Below, piece after piece: positions 53,732 to 62,232 of a stretch of DNA of 64,000 bases (its first letter is position 1; every line of letters begins with the position of its first letter). Origin of the DNA: Candidatus Lucifugimonas marina (lineage in GTDB: Bacteria > Chloroflexota > Dehalococcoidia > Lucifugimonadales > Lucifugimonadaceae). The position numbers and the translations under genes are program-made. The stretch is from assembly GCA_029593915.1 (NCBI GenBank), contig CP046147.1, positions 1,240,001 to 1,304,000 on the forward strand. The letters are read 5' to 3'. The notes below the pieces were generated by a model. The model saw only the letters and a list, made by a program, of their open reading frames with translations, ran no database searches and had not been told where the DNA came from.

Positions 53732-54627
53732 TGAAGTACGCCTTTTACCCCGGTTGTGTCGCACGCGGCGGCGCACCTGAACTGTACGACTCTGCATTGG
53801 CAGTTATGGAACGACTCGGCATCGAACATGTCGAGCTAACCAAAGCCGCCTGCACCGGAGCCGGTGTACTTCAGGAAAAGAACCTCAAGATGGGTGACAT
53901 CTTGAACGTTCGAACTTTCGCAATGGCCGAGCAGATGGGTCTGCCGATCATGGTTCTGTGTTCAACCTGTCAGGGTGTGATGTCGCAGGCTAATCACCGT
54001 GTGAAGCGCGATCCTGAATACCTTGCCGAGATCAACAAGCACCTCGCTGCTGAAGGTCTTGAGTACAAGGGCACGACTTCGATCAAACACCTGTTGTGGG
54101 CGTTGATTGAGGACATCGGACTCGACAAGCTCAAAGAAACTTTCACTCGTGAACTCACAGGGATGAACATGGCTCCGTTCTACGGTTGCTACATGGTTCG
54201 ACCTACCGAGGCTCTTGAGTTCAAGGCGAATCCAACCCGAGAGACCTCGATTGAAGATCTGATCGAGTCAGTCGGTGGAACGGTTACAGACTTCGCTGGT
54301 AAGACCGCTTGCTGCGGATTCCCGATTCTGTTCATCAACCAGGCCAACTCTATGAAGATGGTTGCGAACCACACTGGTACTGCCAAGGATCTCGGTGCCG
54401 ACGCTATGGTCACTCCGTGTCCGTTGTGTCACCTGAACCTCGACGGTTACCAGCCTAAGGCCCGTAAGCAGGTTCGTGGCGATAAGGCAGACTTGCCGGT
54501 TATCCACGTTCCACAGCTGATCGGATTGGCGATGGGTATGAGCGAGAAGGTTCTGGGGCTCCAGAAGCACATCGTTTCGACCAAGGAAATTGTTCGAATG
54601 GCCGAGGCGGCACCTGCGAAGGTTTAG
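53731..54627 (+). CDS. HdrB-like CCG-domain subunit of succinate dehydrogenase (type E)
   Basis: 298 aa with two cysteine-rich CCG domains: YPGCVARGGAPELYDSA with CSTCQGVM, then FYGCYMVRP with TACCGFPILFINQ and CPLCHLNL. Related to subunit B of heterodisulfide reductase and to SdhE of the non-classical (type E) succinate:quinone reductases, where it replaces the heme b membrane anchors and attaches the enzyme to the membrane or quinone. Fits the lack of SdhC/D here. Confidence 0.92.
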   Translation: MKYAFYPGCVARGGAPELYDSALAVMERLGIEHVELTKAACTGAGVLQEKNLKMGDILNVRTFAMAEQMGLPIMVLCSTCQGVMSQANHRVKRDPEYLAEINKHLAAEGLEYKGTTSIKHLLWALIEDIGLDKLKETFTRELTGMNMAPFYGCYMVRPTEALEFKANPTRETSIEDLIESVGGTVTDFAGKTACCGFPILFINQANSMKMVANHTGTAKDLGADAMVTPCPLCHLNLDGYQPKARKQVRGDKADLPVIHVPQLIGLAMGMSEKVLGLQKHIVSTKEIVRMAEAAPAKV

Positions 54628-54659
54628 TTCGGCTCTCTGTTCGTAAATACGAAAATTGA

Positions 54660-54697
54660 AACGACCCGAGGATATTTCCTCGGGTCGTTTTGTTTTG
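54660..54697 (+). terminator. Intrinsic terminator after the sdh operon
   Basis: AACGACCCGAGGA (54660-54672) pairs perfectly with TCCTCGGGTCGTT (54677-54689), 13 bp with a 4-base loop, followed by T-rich TTTGTTTT. About 33 bases after the last sdh stop. Confidence 0.93.
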
Positions 54698-54728
54698 GTC
54701 GACAGCAATCGTGTCTTAGGCCTTGGTT

Positions 54729-54858
54729 CGATTTCCCGAGTGCAGCCGAGGGATCTCTTAGGTGGCACCATTCGATCTTGTCGGGAATGATCGTGCGATA
54801 GCGGTTGATTGGTCCAAATCTAGCTCCTAACGAAGTCCCTCTAGGTCTCGGGAAATCG
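54729..54858. repeat. MITE/REP-like inverted-repeat element A (130 bp)
   Basis: The left arm (54729-54762) and right arm (54826-54858) are imperfect inverted repeats sharing the blocks CCTAA, TCCCTC and CTCGGGAAATCG (as read from inside to outside). One arm matches the element at 61346-61460 at 24 of 26 positions. No coding sequence inside. Confidence 0.7.
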
Positions 54859-54884
54859 AGTACCCGCGGTAGGAGGTTGTCGGA

Positions 54885-55508
54885 CTAGATGCTGCCGTAA
54901 AACGGTGAGTTGTCCCAGTCGTTCAGCATGATGCTGTTCTCGATGACGATCTCTCTGATTCGGTCATCGTTCCAGCCTCGTGCCCCCATCCAGCGCAGAA
55001 CCATGCGCGCATCAGGTGCATTTACGACATCTGGGTAATTGAGTAATTCTGCCTTTAGGTCGGGGGATTTACCAACGTAGTCGGGTACGGGGCATCGATC
55101 TTCAATTAGTTTTCGGGCTGCGACCATGTCGCCGCCGTTGATCCTCAGAATCCGTTCAAGCCAAGTATCAAACTCCCAAGCAACTGCGAGGGACCAGAGT
55201 TCGCGACCTTCCGTGCCTCGTTTGGTGCCGGGAAATAGCCCGGTAAATCTTTTTAATAGCCCGGGTTTCTGACCGTACTTACTGGGGATTCTAAGATCGC
55301 CCACCACGTCGAGAACTGCCGCGTAGGCAGCCGAAACAAAATCGACGTACATCGGCGCGAAGGCGGCTTCGGGTAGCTCAACTTCGTACTCGTAGTCGGG
55401 AGTTTCAAGTTCGAAATCCCATGCAAGCAGTGCGAATTCAAGCGTCGCCGGAGTTGGCGGGCTTGGCCGCCAACTCAATGCTGCTAGTAGTTCTGCGTCT
55501 CGTGCCAT
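54885..55508 (-). CDS. Uncharacterised 207-aa protein
   Basis: 207 aa soluble protein with no recognised domain. The N-terminus is Pro-rich (SWRPSPPTPATLEF), the middle has aromatic-rich helices, and the C-terminus reads MLNDWDNSPFYGSI. It has coherent composition and length, starts with ATG at 55508, and is isolated between repeat elements A and B. No SD is evident. Possible lineage-specific gene. Confidence 0.6.
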   Translation of the reverse strand: MARDAELLAALSWRPSPPTPATLEFALLAWDFELETPDYEYEVELPEAAFAPMYVDFVSAAYAAVLDVVGDLRIPSKYGQKPGLLKRFTGLFPGTKRGTEGRELWSLAVAWEFDTWLERILRINGGDMVAARKLIEDRCPVPDYVGKSPDLKAELLNYPDVVNAPDARMVLRWMGARGWNDDRIREIVIENSIMLNDWDNSPFYGSI

Positions 55509-55577
55509 GTGTGCTTGTGTTCCGTCTCAAAGATCGAAGATTGCTTCTACCAGTAGGTTATTCGTATCCAGCAGAGA

Positions 55578-55710
55578 TTGTCATCTCGAACTTGATTCAG
55601 GAACATGCTCATTTTGGAATGTAGGTGCGAACGAGGCGCGACCTAAATCGGAGCAGATAGATCGGTTCGTGACGGTCGGGAGTGATTCTGAATCGAGTCC
55701 AGAATGACAA
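55578..55710. repeat. MITE-like inverted-repeat element B (133 bp)
   Basis: The left end (55578-55604) is an imperfect inverted copy of the right end (55684-55710); both arms share TTGTCAT...GATTCAG (read from the left end and on the reverse strand at the right end). A ~80-bp interior contains no ORF. It lies between the convergent-free gap of the uncharacterised gene start and the SDR stop. A different family from element A. Confidence 0.65.
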
Positions 55711-55733
55711 CATTTGGTGGCCCTAGCCGCTGC

Positions 55734-56474
55734 CTACAGGCTCATTGCGCCGTCGATGACGTGGATTTGGCCTGTGGTGTACGAAGATTCGTCTGAGGCG
55801 AGGTACACAGCTAGATGGGCGATTTCTTCCGGGGTACCGACACGTCCCATTGGCTGGCGAGCAATAAATGCGGCGCGTGCGGCTTCGGCATCGCCAGTGG
55901 CATCGATTCGTTCTTGTAGTGAAGGTGTTTCGACAGTTGCAGGGGCAATAGCATTCACCCGTATGTTGTCGGCGAGATAGTCTTTGGCTACGGACTTTGT
56001 GATACCGATCACTGCTGCTTTGGTAGCTGTGTAAGCGGCGCGGTCGGGGACTCCGAGCAGGTGTGATGATAGTGACGCCATATTGACGATCGAACCGCCG
56101 CCGTTTTCAATCATCGGAGGCAGGAATGCTCGAAGCATTCGGAATAGGGATTTCACATTTAGATCGAACGAAAAATCCCAATCTTTTTCTGTGGATTCAA
56201 GAATCGTTCCGACTGCGACGTAACCGGCACAGTTGAACAGAATGTCGGGAGCACCCGTCTCGTTCAGCAGGGCAGTGATTGAATCTTCATCCATGACGTC
56301 GCACCGGTATGTGCTGATGCCTTCGACCGAGTTGAGTTCGCGTAGTTTTTCGACGTTCACGTCAGTTGCCCAAACGTGTGCGCCCTCGGCTGCGAATGCG
56401 CGTGCCGTTGCTTCACCTATCCCTTGTGCTGCTGCTGTGACTACTGCGGTTTTTCCTGCGAGGCGGCCGGTCAT
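55734..56474 (-). CDS. SDR family oxidoreductase (DHRS6/BDH2-like)
   Basis: 246 aa. Starts MTGRLAGKTAVVTAAAQGIG and follows the family of 3-hydroxybutyrate dehydrogenase type 2 and 2-keto-3-deoxy-L-fuconate dehydrogenase along its length: EKDWDFSFDLNVKSL, YTATKAAVIGITKSVA (Tyr/Lys), and TPSLQERIDATG. Cofactor NAD. Likely oxidises a hydroxy-acid or keto-sugar acid; the exact substrate is unresolved. Followed on the same strand by element B. Confidence 0.93.
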   Translation of the reverse strand: MTGRLAGKTAVVTAAAQGIGEATARAFAAEGAHVWATDVNVEKLRELNSVEGISTYRCDVMDEDSITALLNETGAPDILFNCAGYVAVGTILESTEKDWDFSFDLNVKSLFRMLRAFLPPMIENGGGSIVNMASLSSHLLGVPDRAAYTATKAAVIGITKSVAKDYLADNIRVNAIAPATVETPSLQERIDATGDAEAARAAFIARQPMGRVGTPEEIAHLAVYLASDESSYTTGQIHVIDGAMSL

Positions 56475-56516
56475 GTATGTTCTCTTTAGTGAGTGAAAGT
56501 TGAGTTTGGATGTATG

Positions 56517-56578
56517 ACCCTGAAAATGAATTCAGGGTGACATTAGAGCAAATGAGGCGACCACAGTTGGTCGCCTCA
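56517..56578 (-). terminator. Two hairpins downstream of mdh
   Basis: TGAGGCGACC (56553-56562) pairs perfectly with GGTCGCCTCA (56569-56578), and ACCCTGAA (56517-56524) pairs with TTCAGGGT (56531-56538). They lie 90-150 bases downstream of the mdh stop on the minus strand. The T-run after the first is short (ATTTG), so termination is plausible but not certain. Confidence 0.55.
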
Positions 56579-56667
56579 CTTAGGTTACTTCTACTAATTT
56601 TCTGAAGGACGAATGTGGCTATTCAACCAGCAACTATCGAACTCACAGAAAACGTGACCACTGGCAC

Positions 56668-57597
56668 CTAGGCTTTTGCCATGATGTCGACTAGTTCCTG
56701 AACCGAGTCGGCTGATGCCTGAAGGGCTGCAGCTTCTGGGTCGGTTAGTTCGACTTCGATGATCTCTTCGATTCCCTTTGCACCGAGTTTTACTGGAACT
56801 CCGGCGTAGAGACCGTTGATGCCGTATTCGCCTTCGAGGAAGGCCGCACAAGGAAGGATTTCCTTGCGGTCGAGCAACACAGCTTCGACCATCTGAGCCA
56901 CAGCGGCGGAAGGTGCGTAGTAGGCAGATCCTGTCTTCAGCAAGGCGACAATTTCGGCTCCGCCGTCACGAGTGCGCTGAACGATCTCTTCGAGTCGGTT
57001 GGCTTCAATTAGCTTTGCTACAGGCACGCCACCAACGGTTGTTGAACCGATGAGAGGAACCATCGTGTCGCCGTGTCCACCGAGAACGTATGCAGAGACG
57101 TTTGTTACCGAAGCACCGAGTTCCTGTGACAGGAAGGTTCGGAATCGAGCGGTGTCGAGAATACCTGCCATGCCGATAACTCGCTCTTTCGGGAAGCCGC
57201 TGACCTTGTAAGCGTGCTGAACCATGGCGTCGAGTGGGTTCGAAACGACGATCAAGATTGCGTTTGGTGAGTATTTTGCGACTTCTTCAGTAACTGAACC
57301 AACGATTTTCATGTTGGTGAGGAGGAGATCGTCACGGCTCATGCCAGGCTTGCGAGGAAGACCGGCAGTAACGACTACAACGTCGGAGTCGGCGGTGTCT
57401 TCGTAAGTGTTTGCTCCGTTGATCTGAGCGTCGGTGCCGATAACCGGGCCTGACTCGAGCATGTCGAGAGCGATGCCTTGAGGCTTGCCTTCAACGATGT
57501 CGACCAAAACTACGTCAGCGTAGCCCGTCTCGAAAACGCGCTGTGCTGTTGTTGCACCAACAAATCCGGCACCAACCACTGTCACTTTGAACTTCAT
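56668..57597 (-). CDS. mdh: Malate dehydrogenase
   Basis: 309 aa, LDH-like NAD-dependent malate dehydrogenase. [13 protein letters not shown] (NAD-binding), [16 protein letters not shown] (substrate arginines), and [11 protein letters not shown] (catalytic histidine) match the type with 'GVP...KLIE'. ATG 57597 chosen to match the family N-terminus; an upstream start at 57639 adds 14 residues. Completes the succinate-fumarate-malate-oxaloacetate steps with the sdh genes. The preceding gene is a MazG-like protein. Confidence 0.95.
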   Translation of the reverse strand: MKFKVTVVGAGFVGATTAQRVFETGYADVVLVDIVEGKPQGIALDMLESGPVIGTDAQINGANTYEDTADSDVVVVTAGLPRKPGMSRDDLLLTNMKIVGSVTEEVAKYSPNAILIVVSNPLDAMVQHAYKVSGFPKERVIGMAGILDTARFRTFLSQELGASVTNVSAYVLGGHGDTMVPLIGSTTVGGVPVAKLIEANRLEEIVQRTRDGGAEIVALLKTGSAYYAPSAAVAQMVEAVLLDRKEILPCAAFLEGEYGINGLYAGVPVKLGAKGIEEIIEVELTDPEAAALQASADSVQELVDIMAKA

Positions 57598-57682
57598 AAT
57601 TCTTTCTTTCTCAGCTTGTAAAGCTTCTGGAAACTTCACTAGGCGAATTTGTAACGAAATTACCCTCGAAACGATCGAGTTG

Positions 57683-58120
57683 TTACTGCCACTTGTGAGG
57701 TTTTCCTTTTCTCGGTAGAACTTTGCCCGTGTCGGGTCTTATTGCATGGGTTTCATTAGTCTTGGCCGCTGCCTTATCGGTCACACGATCCATTCCTTCG
57801 ATTCCCGGGGTGCCCATCGCTTCCGCATGACCTAGTGCCACGAAGATGATGTCGGCGGTTTCATCGGCGACTGCGTCGTCGCCTTCATTCTCAGATACTG
57901 CCTGTGCTAACTCGTTGAACTCCTCGTCGAGGATGCTCGTCCGGTTAGCTACGATTTCAGTTGCGCTCTGTCCTTCAAATTGCCCTGATCCGACTTCGAA
58001 TCTGTTGTGGAAATCCCACACTTCGCCCGCCATACGTGCGACTGAATCCACGAACTCTTCACGTCCAACAGTGTTGGGCGCGTAATTGCGTTCCTGATTA
58101 CTTTGTTCGTTGTCTGGCAT
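57683..58120 (-). CDS. MazG-like nucleotide pyrophosphohydrolase
   Basis: 145 aa. The all-alpha NTP-PPase fold is suggested by [10 protein letters not shown] and the acidic [19 protein letters not shown] motif (metal-binding EE..ED-type pattern). Such proteins hydrolyse non-canonical nucleoside triphosphates. Start ATG 58120; an upstream extension to 58186 lacks homology and would overlap the carboxyltransferase by 56 bases. It follows that gene closely and is probably in its operon. Confidence 0.8.
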   Translation of the reverse strand: MPDNEQSNQERNYAPNTVGREEFVDSVARMAGEVWDFHNRFEVGSGQFEGQSATEIVANRTSILDEEFNELAQAVSENEGDDAVADETADIIFVALGHAEAMGTPGIEGMDRVTDKAAAKTNETHAIRPDTGKVLPRKGKPHKWQ

Positions 58121-58130
58121 GAACGGGTAG

Positions 58131-59711
58131 TTAGAGCGGGATGTTTCCGTGTTTTTTCGGAGGCAGACTGTCGACCTTCGATTCAAGCATTCGTAGTGCT
58201 TTCACGAGTTCGGGTCGTGTTTGTGCAGGGTCGATCACGTCGTCGAGATAACCACGGTTGGCGGCAACGTACGGGTTAGCGAATTGGTCTCGGTAGTCGG
58301 CAACCATTTCAGCGCGTTTTGCTTCGGTATCTTCAGCAGCGGCGATTTCTCGTCGACCGATTACGTTGATGGCACCTTCAGGACCCATCACGGCGATCTC
58401 AGAGCTAGGCCAGGCGAGGTTCACGTCTGTGCGCATCTCTTTCGAGCCCATGACGATGTATGCACCACCGTAGGCTTTTCGCAAGATGACTGTGATCTTT
58501 GGAACGGTTGCTTCTACATAGGCGTAGAGCAGTTTGGCTCCGTGTCGAATCAAACCACCGTATTCCTGGTGGGTTCCGGGCATGAAGCCGGGAACGTCGA
58601 CGAAGGTGACAATTGGAATATTGAACGCATCGCAGAACCGAACGAATCGGGCTGCTTTGTCAGAGGCATCAATATCGAGCATTCCAGCCATCTGATTGGC
58701 CTGGTTGGCGACAATACCAATACTCTTGCCGTCAAGTCGGGCCAAACCTACAACTACGTTTGGTGCGAAGTTGTGGTGAACCGGGAGAAATTCGCCGTTG
58801 TCGACAACTTTAGTGATGACGTCCATGACGTCGTACGGCTGGTTTGCGGCATCAGGAACAACGTCTCGTAGCGAGTTGTCAGAACGATCAGGTGCATCGT
58901 TAGATTCTGCCGCTGGAGCAGATTCGGCGTTGTTAGATGGGATGTACGAAAGAAGCTGACGTACGTGCGCAAAGCAGGCTTCTTCGGATTCGGCTGTGAA
59001 GTGTGCGACTCCACTTCGAGAAGCGTGTGCTGCGGCTCCACCGAGATCTTCGTGCGACACCTCTTCACCGGTGACAGCCTTCACAACGTCGGGACCAGTG
59101 ATGTACATCTGGCCAATGCCTTCAACCATGTAGATGAAGTCGGTGAGGGCAGGTGAATAGACGGCTCCACCAGCTGCAGGACCAGCGATTATGGTGATCT
59201 GTGGCACTACTCCCGATGCGAGAGTGTTGCGCTTGAAAATTTCACCGTAGCCAGCGAGAGAGTCGATTCCCTCCTGAATTCGGGCTCCACCAGAGTCGTT
59301 AATTCCAAGAATCGGTGCACCCATGCGCATTGCGTGGTCCATCACCTTAGAAATCTTCTGGGCGGCTACGAGAGAGAGCGATCCGCCAAGAACTGTGAAG
59401 TCCTGTGCGTAGGCGAACACCTGCCTGCCATCGACCAGTCCATGACCGGTGACAACCGCGTCACCTTCGAATCGTTGCTTGTCGAGACCTAGATCAGTTG
59501 ATCGATGTGTAACGAATGAATCGAGTTCGCTAAATGTGCCATCGTCGAAAAAGCTGACGAGACGTTCGCGGGCTGTGAGCTTGCCGCGCTTGTGTTGAGA
59601 TTCGACTCGCTTTTCGCCGCCACCCAGGTGGGCGGTCTTACGTCGAGCTTCGAGAGCTTCCAGCTTAGATGGCTGAACGTTTTGGTCGTCGGATGCAGTT
59701 TCGGGGGCTAT
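58131..59711 (-). CDS. Acyl-CoA carboxylase carboxyltransferase (beta) subunit
   Basis: About 526 aa by homology. Crotonase-fold carboxyltransferase, propionyl-CoA or methylmalonyl-CoA type: GGARIQEGIDSLAGYGEIF, IIAGPAAGGAVYSPALTDF, FVDVPGFMPGTHQEYGGLIRHGAKLLYA, and VILRKAYGGAYIVMGSKEM. The N-terminal family sequence LEALEARRKTAHLGGGEKR is readable in frame but the first ATG, GTG or TTG is only at 59420, well inside the domain. ATA at 59711 (GAGG seven bases upstream) or CTG further in are candidate non-canonical starts. No biotin carboxylase gene in the window. Confidence 0.9.
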   Translation of the reverse strand: MAPETASDDQNVQPSKLEALEARRKTAHLGGGEKRVESQHKRGKLTARERLVSFFDDGTFSELDSFVTHRSTDLGLDKQRFEGDAVVTGHGLVDGRQVFAYAQDFTVLGGSLSLVAAQKISKVMDHAMRMGAPILGINDSGGARIQEGIDSLAGYGEIFKRNTLASGVVPQITIIAGPAAGGAVYSPALTDFIYMVEGIGQMYITGPDVVKAVTGEEVSHEDLGGAAAHASRSGVAHFTAESEEACFAHVRQLLSYIPSNNAESAPAAESNDAPDRSDNSLRDVVPDAANQPYDVMDVITKVVDNGEFLPVHHNFAPNVVVGLARLDGKSIGIVANQANQMAGMLDIDASDKAARFVRFCDAFNIPIVTFVDVPGFMPGTHQEYGGLIRHGAKLLYAYVEATVPKITVILRKAYGGAYIVMGSKEMRTDVNLAWPSSEIAVMGPEGAINVIGRREIAAAEDTEAKRAEMVADYRDQFANPYVAANRGYLDDVIDPAQTRPELVKALRMLESKVDSLPPKKHGNIPL

Positions 59712-59949
59712 CGTAGTGCCTCGCAGACTATGGTTTCGGCTTTGAGCTTAGGGCGCAGATTCTGTCATTTTGTGATTGACCATTTGAACCGGCGCGAAGC
59801 GCCAATAAATCGTAACTTACGTCCAGTTGTGCAGCAACTACGCAAATGGCGTTGAAGCGGGGCTGTCTGGTGTTAAAATTGCAATCTCGAATTCTTCGGA
59901 ATTACCAATTACCGTCGTGCGTGAATCCCGACATCCAGTTGTCAGGTCT

Positions 59950-60837
59950 ATGTCGCTGAACTCCCAACAATCTTTTCCATCTCTAAAAGTAGGCGACTCT
60001 GAATTCGTTTGGGGCGAACGAACGTATGTCATGGGCATTGTGAACGCTACCCCTGATTCATTCTCAGGCGACGGAGTGTTGCCGACTACTGGCGACGTTC
60101 GAACCGCCGTCGATCAAGCTCTTCGAATGGAAGATGAAGGAGCCGACATTATTGATGTGGGAGGGGAATCGACCCGTCCCGCTAGTCTTTACCCCGGCGC
60201 TAAGCCCGTCGACTCCGATGATGAAATTCGCCGAGTGGTTCCTGTAATCGATGCGCTGGCCGGACGACTGTCGGCGCCAATCTCTATCGACACACGCAAG
60301 GCGAGCGTCGTTGTGGCTGCCGTCGACGCAGGAGCAGTGATCGCCAATGATGTATCGCTGTTAGGCGACACTGAAATGGCAGGAGTGGTGTCGAGTACTC
60401 AGGTTCCTGTGATTTTGAGTCACATCAGATCAGGAGGGCATAAGGGAGATGTGCTTCAAGACGTGATCAGCGATGTTGGTGCAGGAATAGATAAGTTGAT
60501 TGGCGCGAGAGTTGGTCGATCGAAAGTGATTATCGATCCCGGCATTGGATTTGCTAAGACGGCGGAACAATCTTTGGATTTGCTGCGTGGTCTCGATCAG
60601 CTGCGCGAGGCTATTGGATTGCCACTGTTGGTTGGAAGCTCACGCAAATCTTTCATTGAAACTGTCACAGGCGAAGCTGTTGATGATCGGCGCTTCGGTA
60701 CATCTGCGACAGTCGCTCTTGCTATACAGCGCGGTGCAGACATCGTTCGAGTTCACGACGTAAAAGAGATGATGAACGTAGTGAAAATGAGTGATGCGCT
60801 GGTTAGAAACGAGTCGGGTGGTGCCGATAATGCCTAG
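59950..60837 (+). CDS. folP: Dihydropteroate synthase
   Basis: 295 aa. Condenses pterin pyrophosphate with p-aminobenzoate. MGIVNATPDSFSGDG, DIIDVGGESTRPAS and the later IDPGIGFAKTAEQSLDLLRGLDQL with VGSSRKSFI are the family motifs. Start ATG 59950 chosen; the ORF continues upstream without homology. The last bases overlap folK. Confidence 0.95.
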   Translation: MSLNSQQSFPSLKVGDSEFVWGERTYVMGIVNATPDSFSGDGVLPTTGDVRTAVDQALRMEDEGADIIDVGGESTRPASLYPGAKPVDSDDEIRRVVPVIDALAGRLSAPISIDTRKASVVVAAVDAGAVIANDVSLLGDTEMAGVVSSTQVPVILSHIRSGGHKGDVLQDVISDVGAGIDKLIGARVGRSKVIIDPGIGFAKTAEQSLDLLRGLDQLREAIGLPLLVGSSRKSFIETVTGEAVDDRRFGTSATVALAIQRGADIVRVHDVKEMMNVVKMSDALVRNESGGADNA

Positions 60838-61321
60838 TGGATTGGTAACGGCGTATATAGGGCTGGGTAGCAATCTGGGCGACCGAGCGGTGAATCTCAA
60901 CGGGGCGATAGAACGACTATCAAACATTGGCAGGCTTACGGCTGTTAGCTCTGTATATGAGACCAAACCGTGGGGTGTGGAGGGTTATCAGCCTCGATAT
61001 TTGAATCAGGTTGCAGCCGTGAATACAACGCTTGATCCACTGGAAGTAGTCACTGAACTACTCGCAATCGAACACTCACTGGGGCGTGCCCGTGAAGGCA
61101 AGAACGCGTCACGTACGTTGGACCTGGATCTACTTCTGCACGGTGATTCGATAGTCGAGGCGAGCGGAGTAACTGTTCCACACCCTCGGTTGCATGAGCG
61201 TGCGTTCGTGTTGGTTCCGTTGAACGAGATAGCGGCTGAATTGGTGCACCCCGTGCTGGGCAGGTCGATCGCGAACCTGACTGCTGATTCAGACAAATCA
61301 GGTATCAGCGGCATCGCTTAG
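60830..61321 (+). CDS. folK: 2-amino-4-hydroxy-6-hydroxymethyldihydropteridine pyrophosphokinase
   Basis: 163 aa. YIGLGSNLGDR, ETKPWGVEGYQPRYLNQV, and TLDLDLLLHG with PHPRLHERAFVLVPL are HPPK signatures. ATG 60830 overlaps the folP stop; translation from the in-frame upstream ORF is unnecessary. Acts directly before FolP in folate synthesis. Confidence 0.97.
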   Translation: MPSGLVTAYIGLGSNLGDRAVNLNGAIERLSNIGRLTAVSSVYETKPWGVEGYQPRYLNQVAAVNTTLDPLEVVTELLAIEHSLGRAREGKNASRTLDLDLLLHGDSIVEASGVTVPHPRLHERAFVLVPLNEIAAELVHPVLGRSIANLTADSDKSGISGIA

Positions 61322-61345
61322 GGTTCTTCCCAGCTGCCCACATTG

Positions 61346-61460
61346 GATTTACCGACGGAAGGAGGGATCACTCGAGCGGGTTATCGTGCTCAAATCAGAG
61401 CATGAAGTACGAGCGGGCTGATCGCTGCTCTGGTGATCCCTCGGAAGCACTCGGGAAATC
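61346..61460. repeat. MITE/REP-like inverted-repeat element C (115 bp)
   Basis: Left arm GATTTACCGACGGAAGGAGG... (61346-61370) is an imperfect inverted copy of the right arm (61434-61460). The right arm matches an arm of element A at 24 of 26 positions. It fills most of the gap between folK and the CopD-like gene. Confidence 0.7.
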
Positions 61461-61479
61461 TGGTGTTGGCAAATGACGC

Positions 61480-61971
61480 CTAACTCGAAATAGAGTTTTC
61501 GAAGAGGACTCGTAGTATCGAAGCGAGGAGAAATACGATCACTCCGAAGAACACCATCGCGTTGTAGCCGATAAGCCACGAGAGTTTTGCCGCCAATCCC
61601 GACGGCTGTTCCGTTGGATCGAAGTCGGACTGACGGAAGTGCCACACCAGATAGAACATCCAGATCGCTAGCGCCAGTTTCACGCCGAGCACGATGAACC
61701 ATGCGGCAGTTGCGTCGTTTCCTGTTAGGCGATCGAACATCAGGATGAGACCTGAGACGATGATCGCAATGACTGAGATGTCGACAAGTTCGCGGTAAAC
61801 CGATCCAAGCGGTCTTAGAACCGGTCGAACAAGATCTGGGTTAGCTCGCTCGACTGGGCGAAGAACAAGTGCAAAAAACGCGCTGCCCCCAATCCATGCG
61901 ACGGCACCAATTGCGTGGGCCCATCGCACGATTAGCATGATCCAATCGCCTGCGGCTATATCTCCAAACAT
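61480..61971 (-). CDS. CopD-like integral membrane protein
   Basis: 163 aa with four predicted transmembrane helices. IVRWAHAIGAVAWIGGSAFF carries the histidine and tryptophan typical of the CopD/DUF4149-like family; LVWHFRQSD between helices three and four is also family-like. Some members are involved in copper handling or bind heme; the role here is not known. ATG start at 61971. Confidence 0.75.
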   Translation of the reverse strand: MFGDIAAGDWIMLIVRWAHAIGAVAWIGGSAFFALVLRPVERANPDLVRPVLRPLGSVYRELVDISVIAIIVSGLILMFDRLTGNDATAAWFIVLGVKLALAIWMFYLVWHFRQSDFDPTEQPSGLAAKLSWLIGYNAMVFFGVIVFLLASILRVLFENSISS

Positions 61972-62047
61972 GTTGAGATTATGTCAGTTGCCCTCGTTGG
62001 TGATAAACGATGGCGACCCAGCTTCGAACTCATTTACGGACTCAAAT

Positions 62048-62175
62048 GGGATTCCCGAGTGCATCAGAGGTATCTCGTTCAAACGCAACTATTTTCCATG
62101 TCGGCGCGGTTTATCCCGTGCGTTGGTAGTTCTTGAGCAGTCGTCCGTAATCTCTCCTAAGCGTCGGGAAGTCGC
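62048..62175. repeat. Probable member D of the inverted-repeat family
   Basis: Left arm at 62048-62080 resembles an arm of element A (CCCGAGTGCA core, then GAGG and ATCTC); the right arm at about 62148-62175 (CGTCGGGAAGTC core) is a more diverged inverted copy. Weaker than A and C. Located between the CopD-like and TlpA-like genes. Confidence 0.5.
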
Positions 62176-62232
62176 AATCCGCCCGAGGAGGGAGTCAGCT
62201 GTTCAAATATAAAAAGTGCTTTGTGCTTTTGA

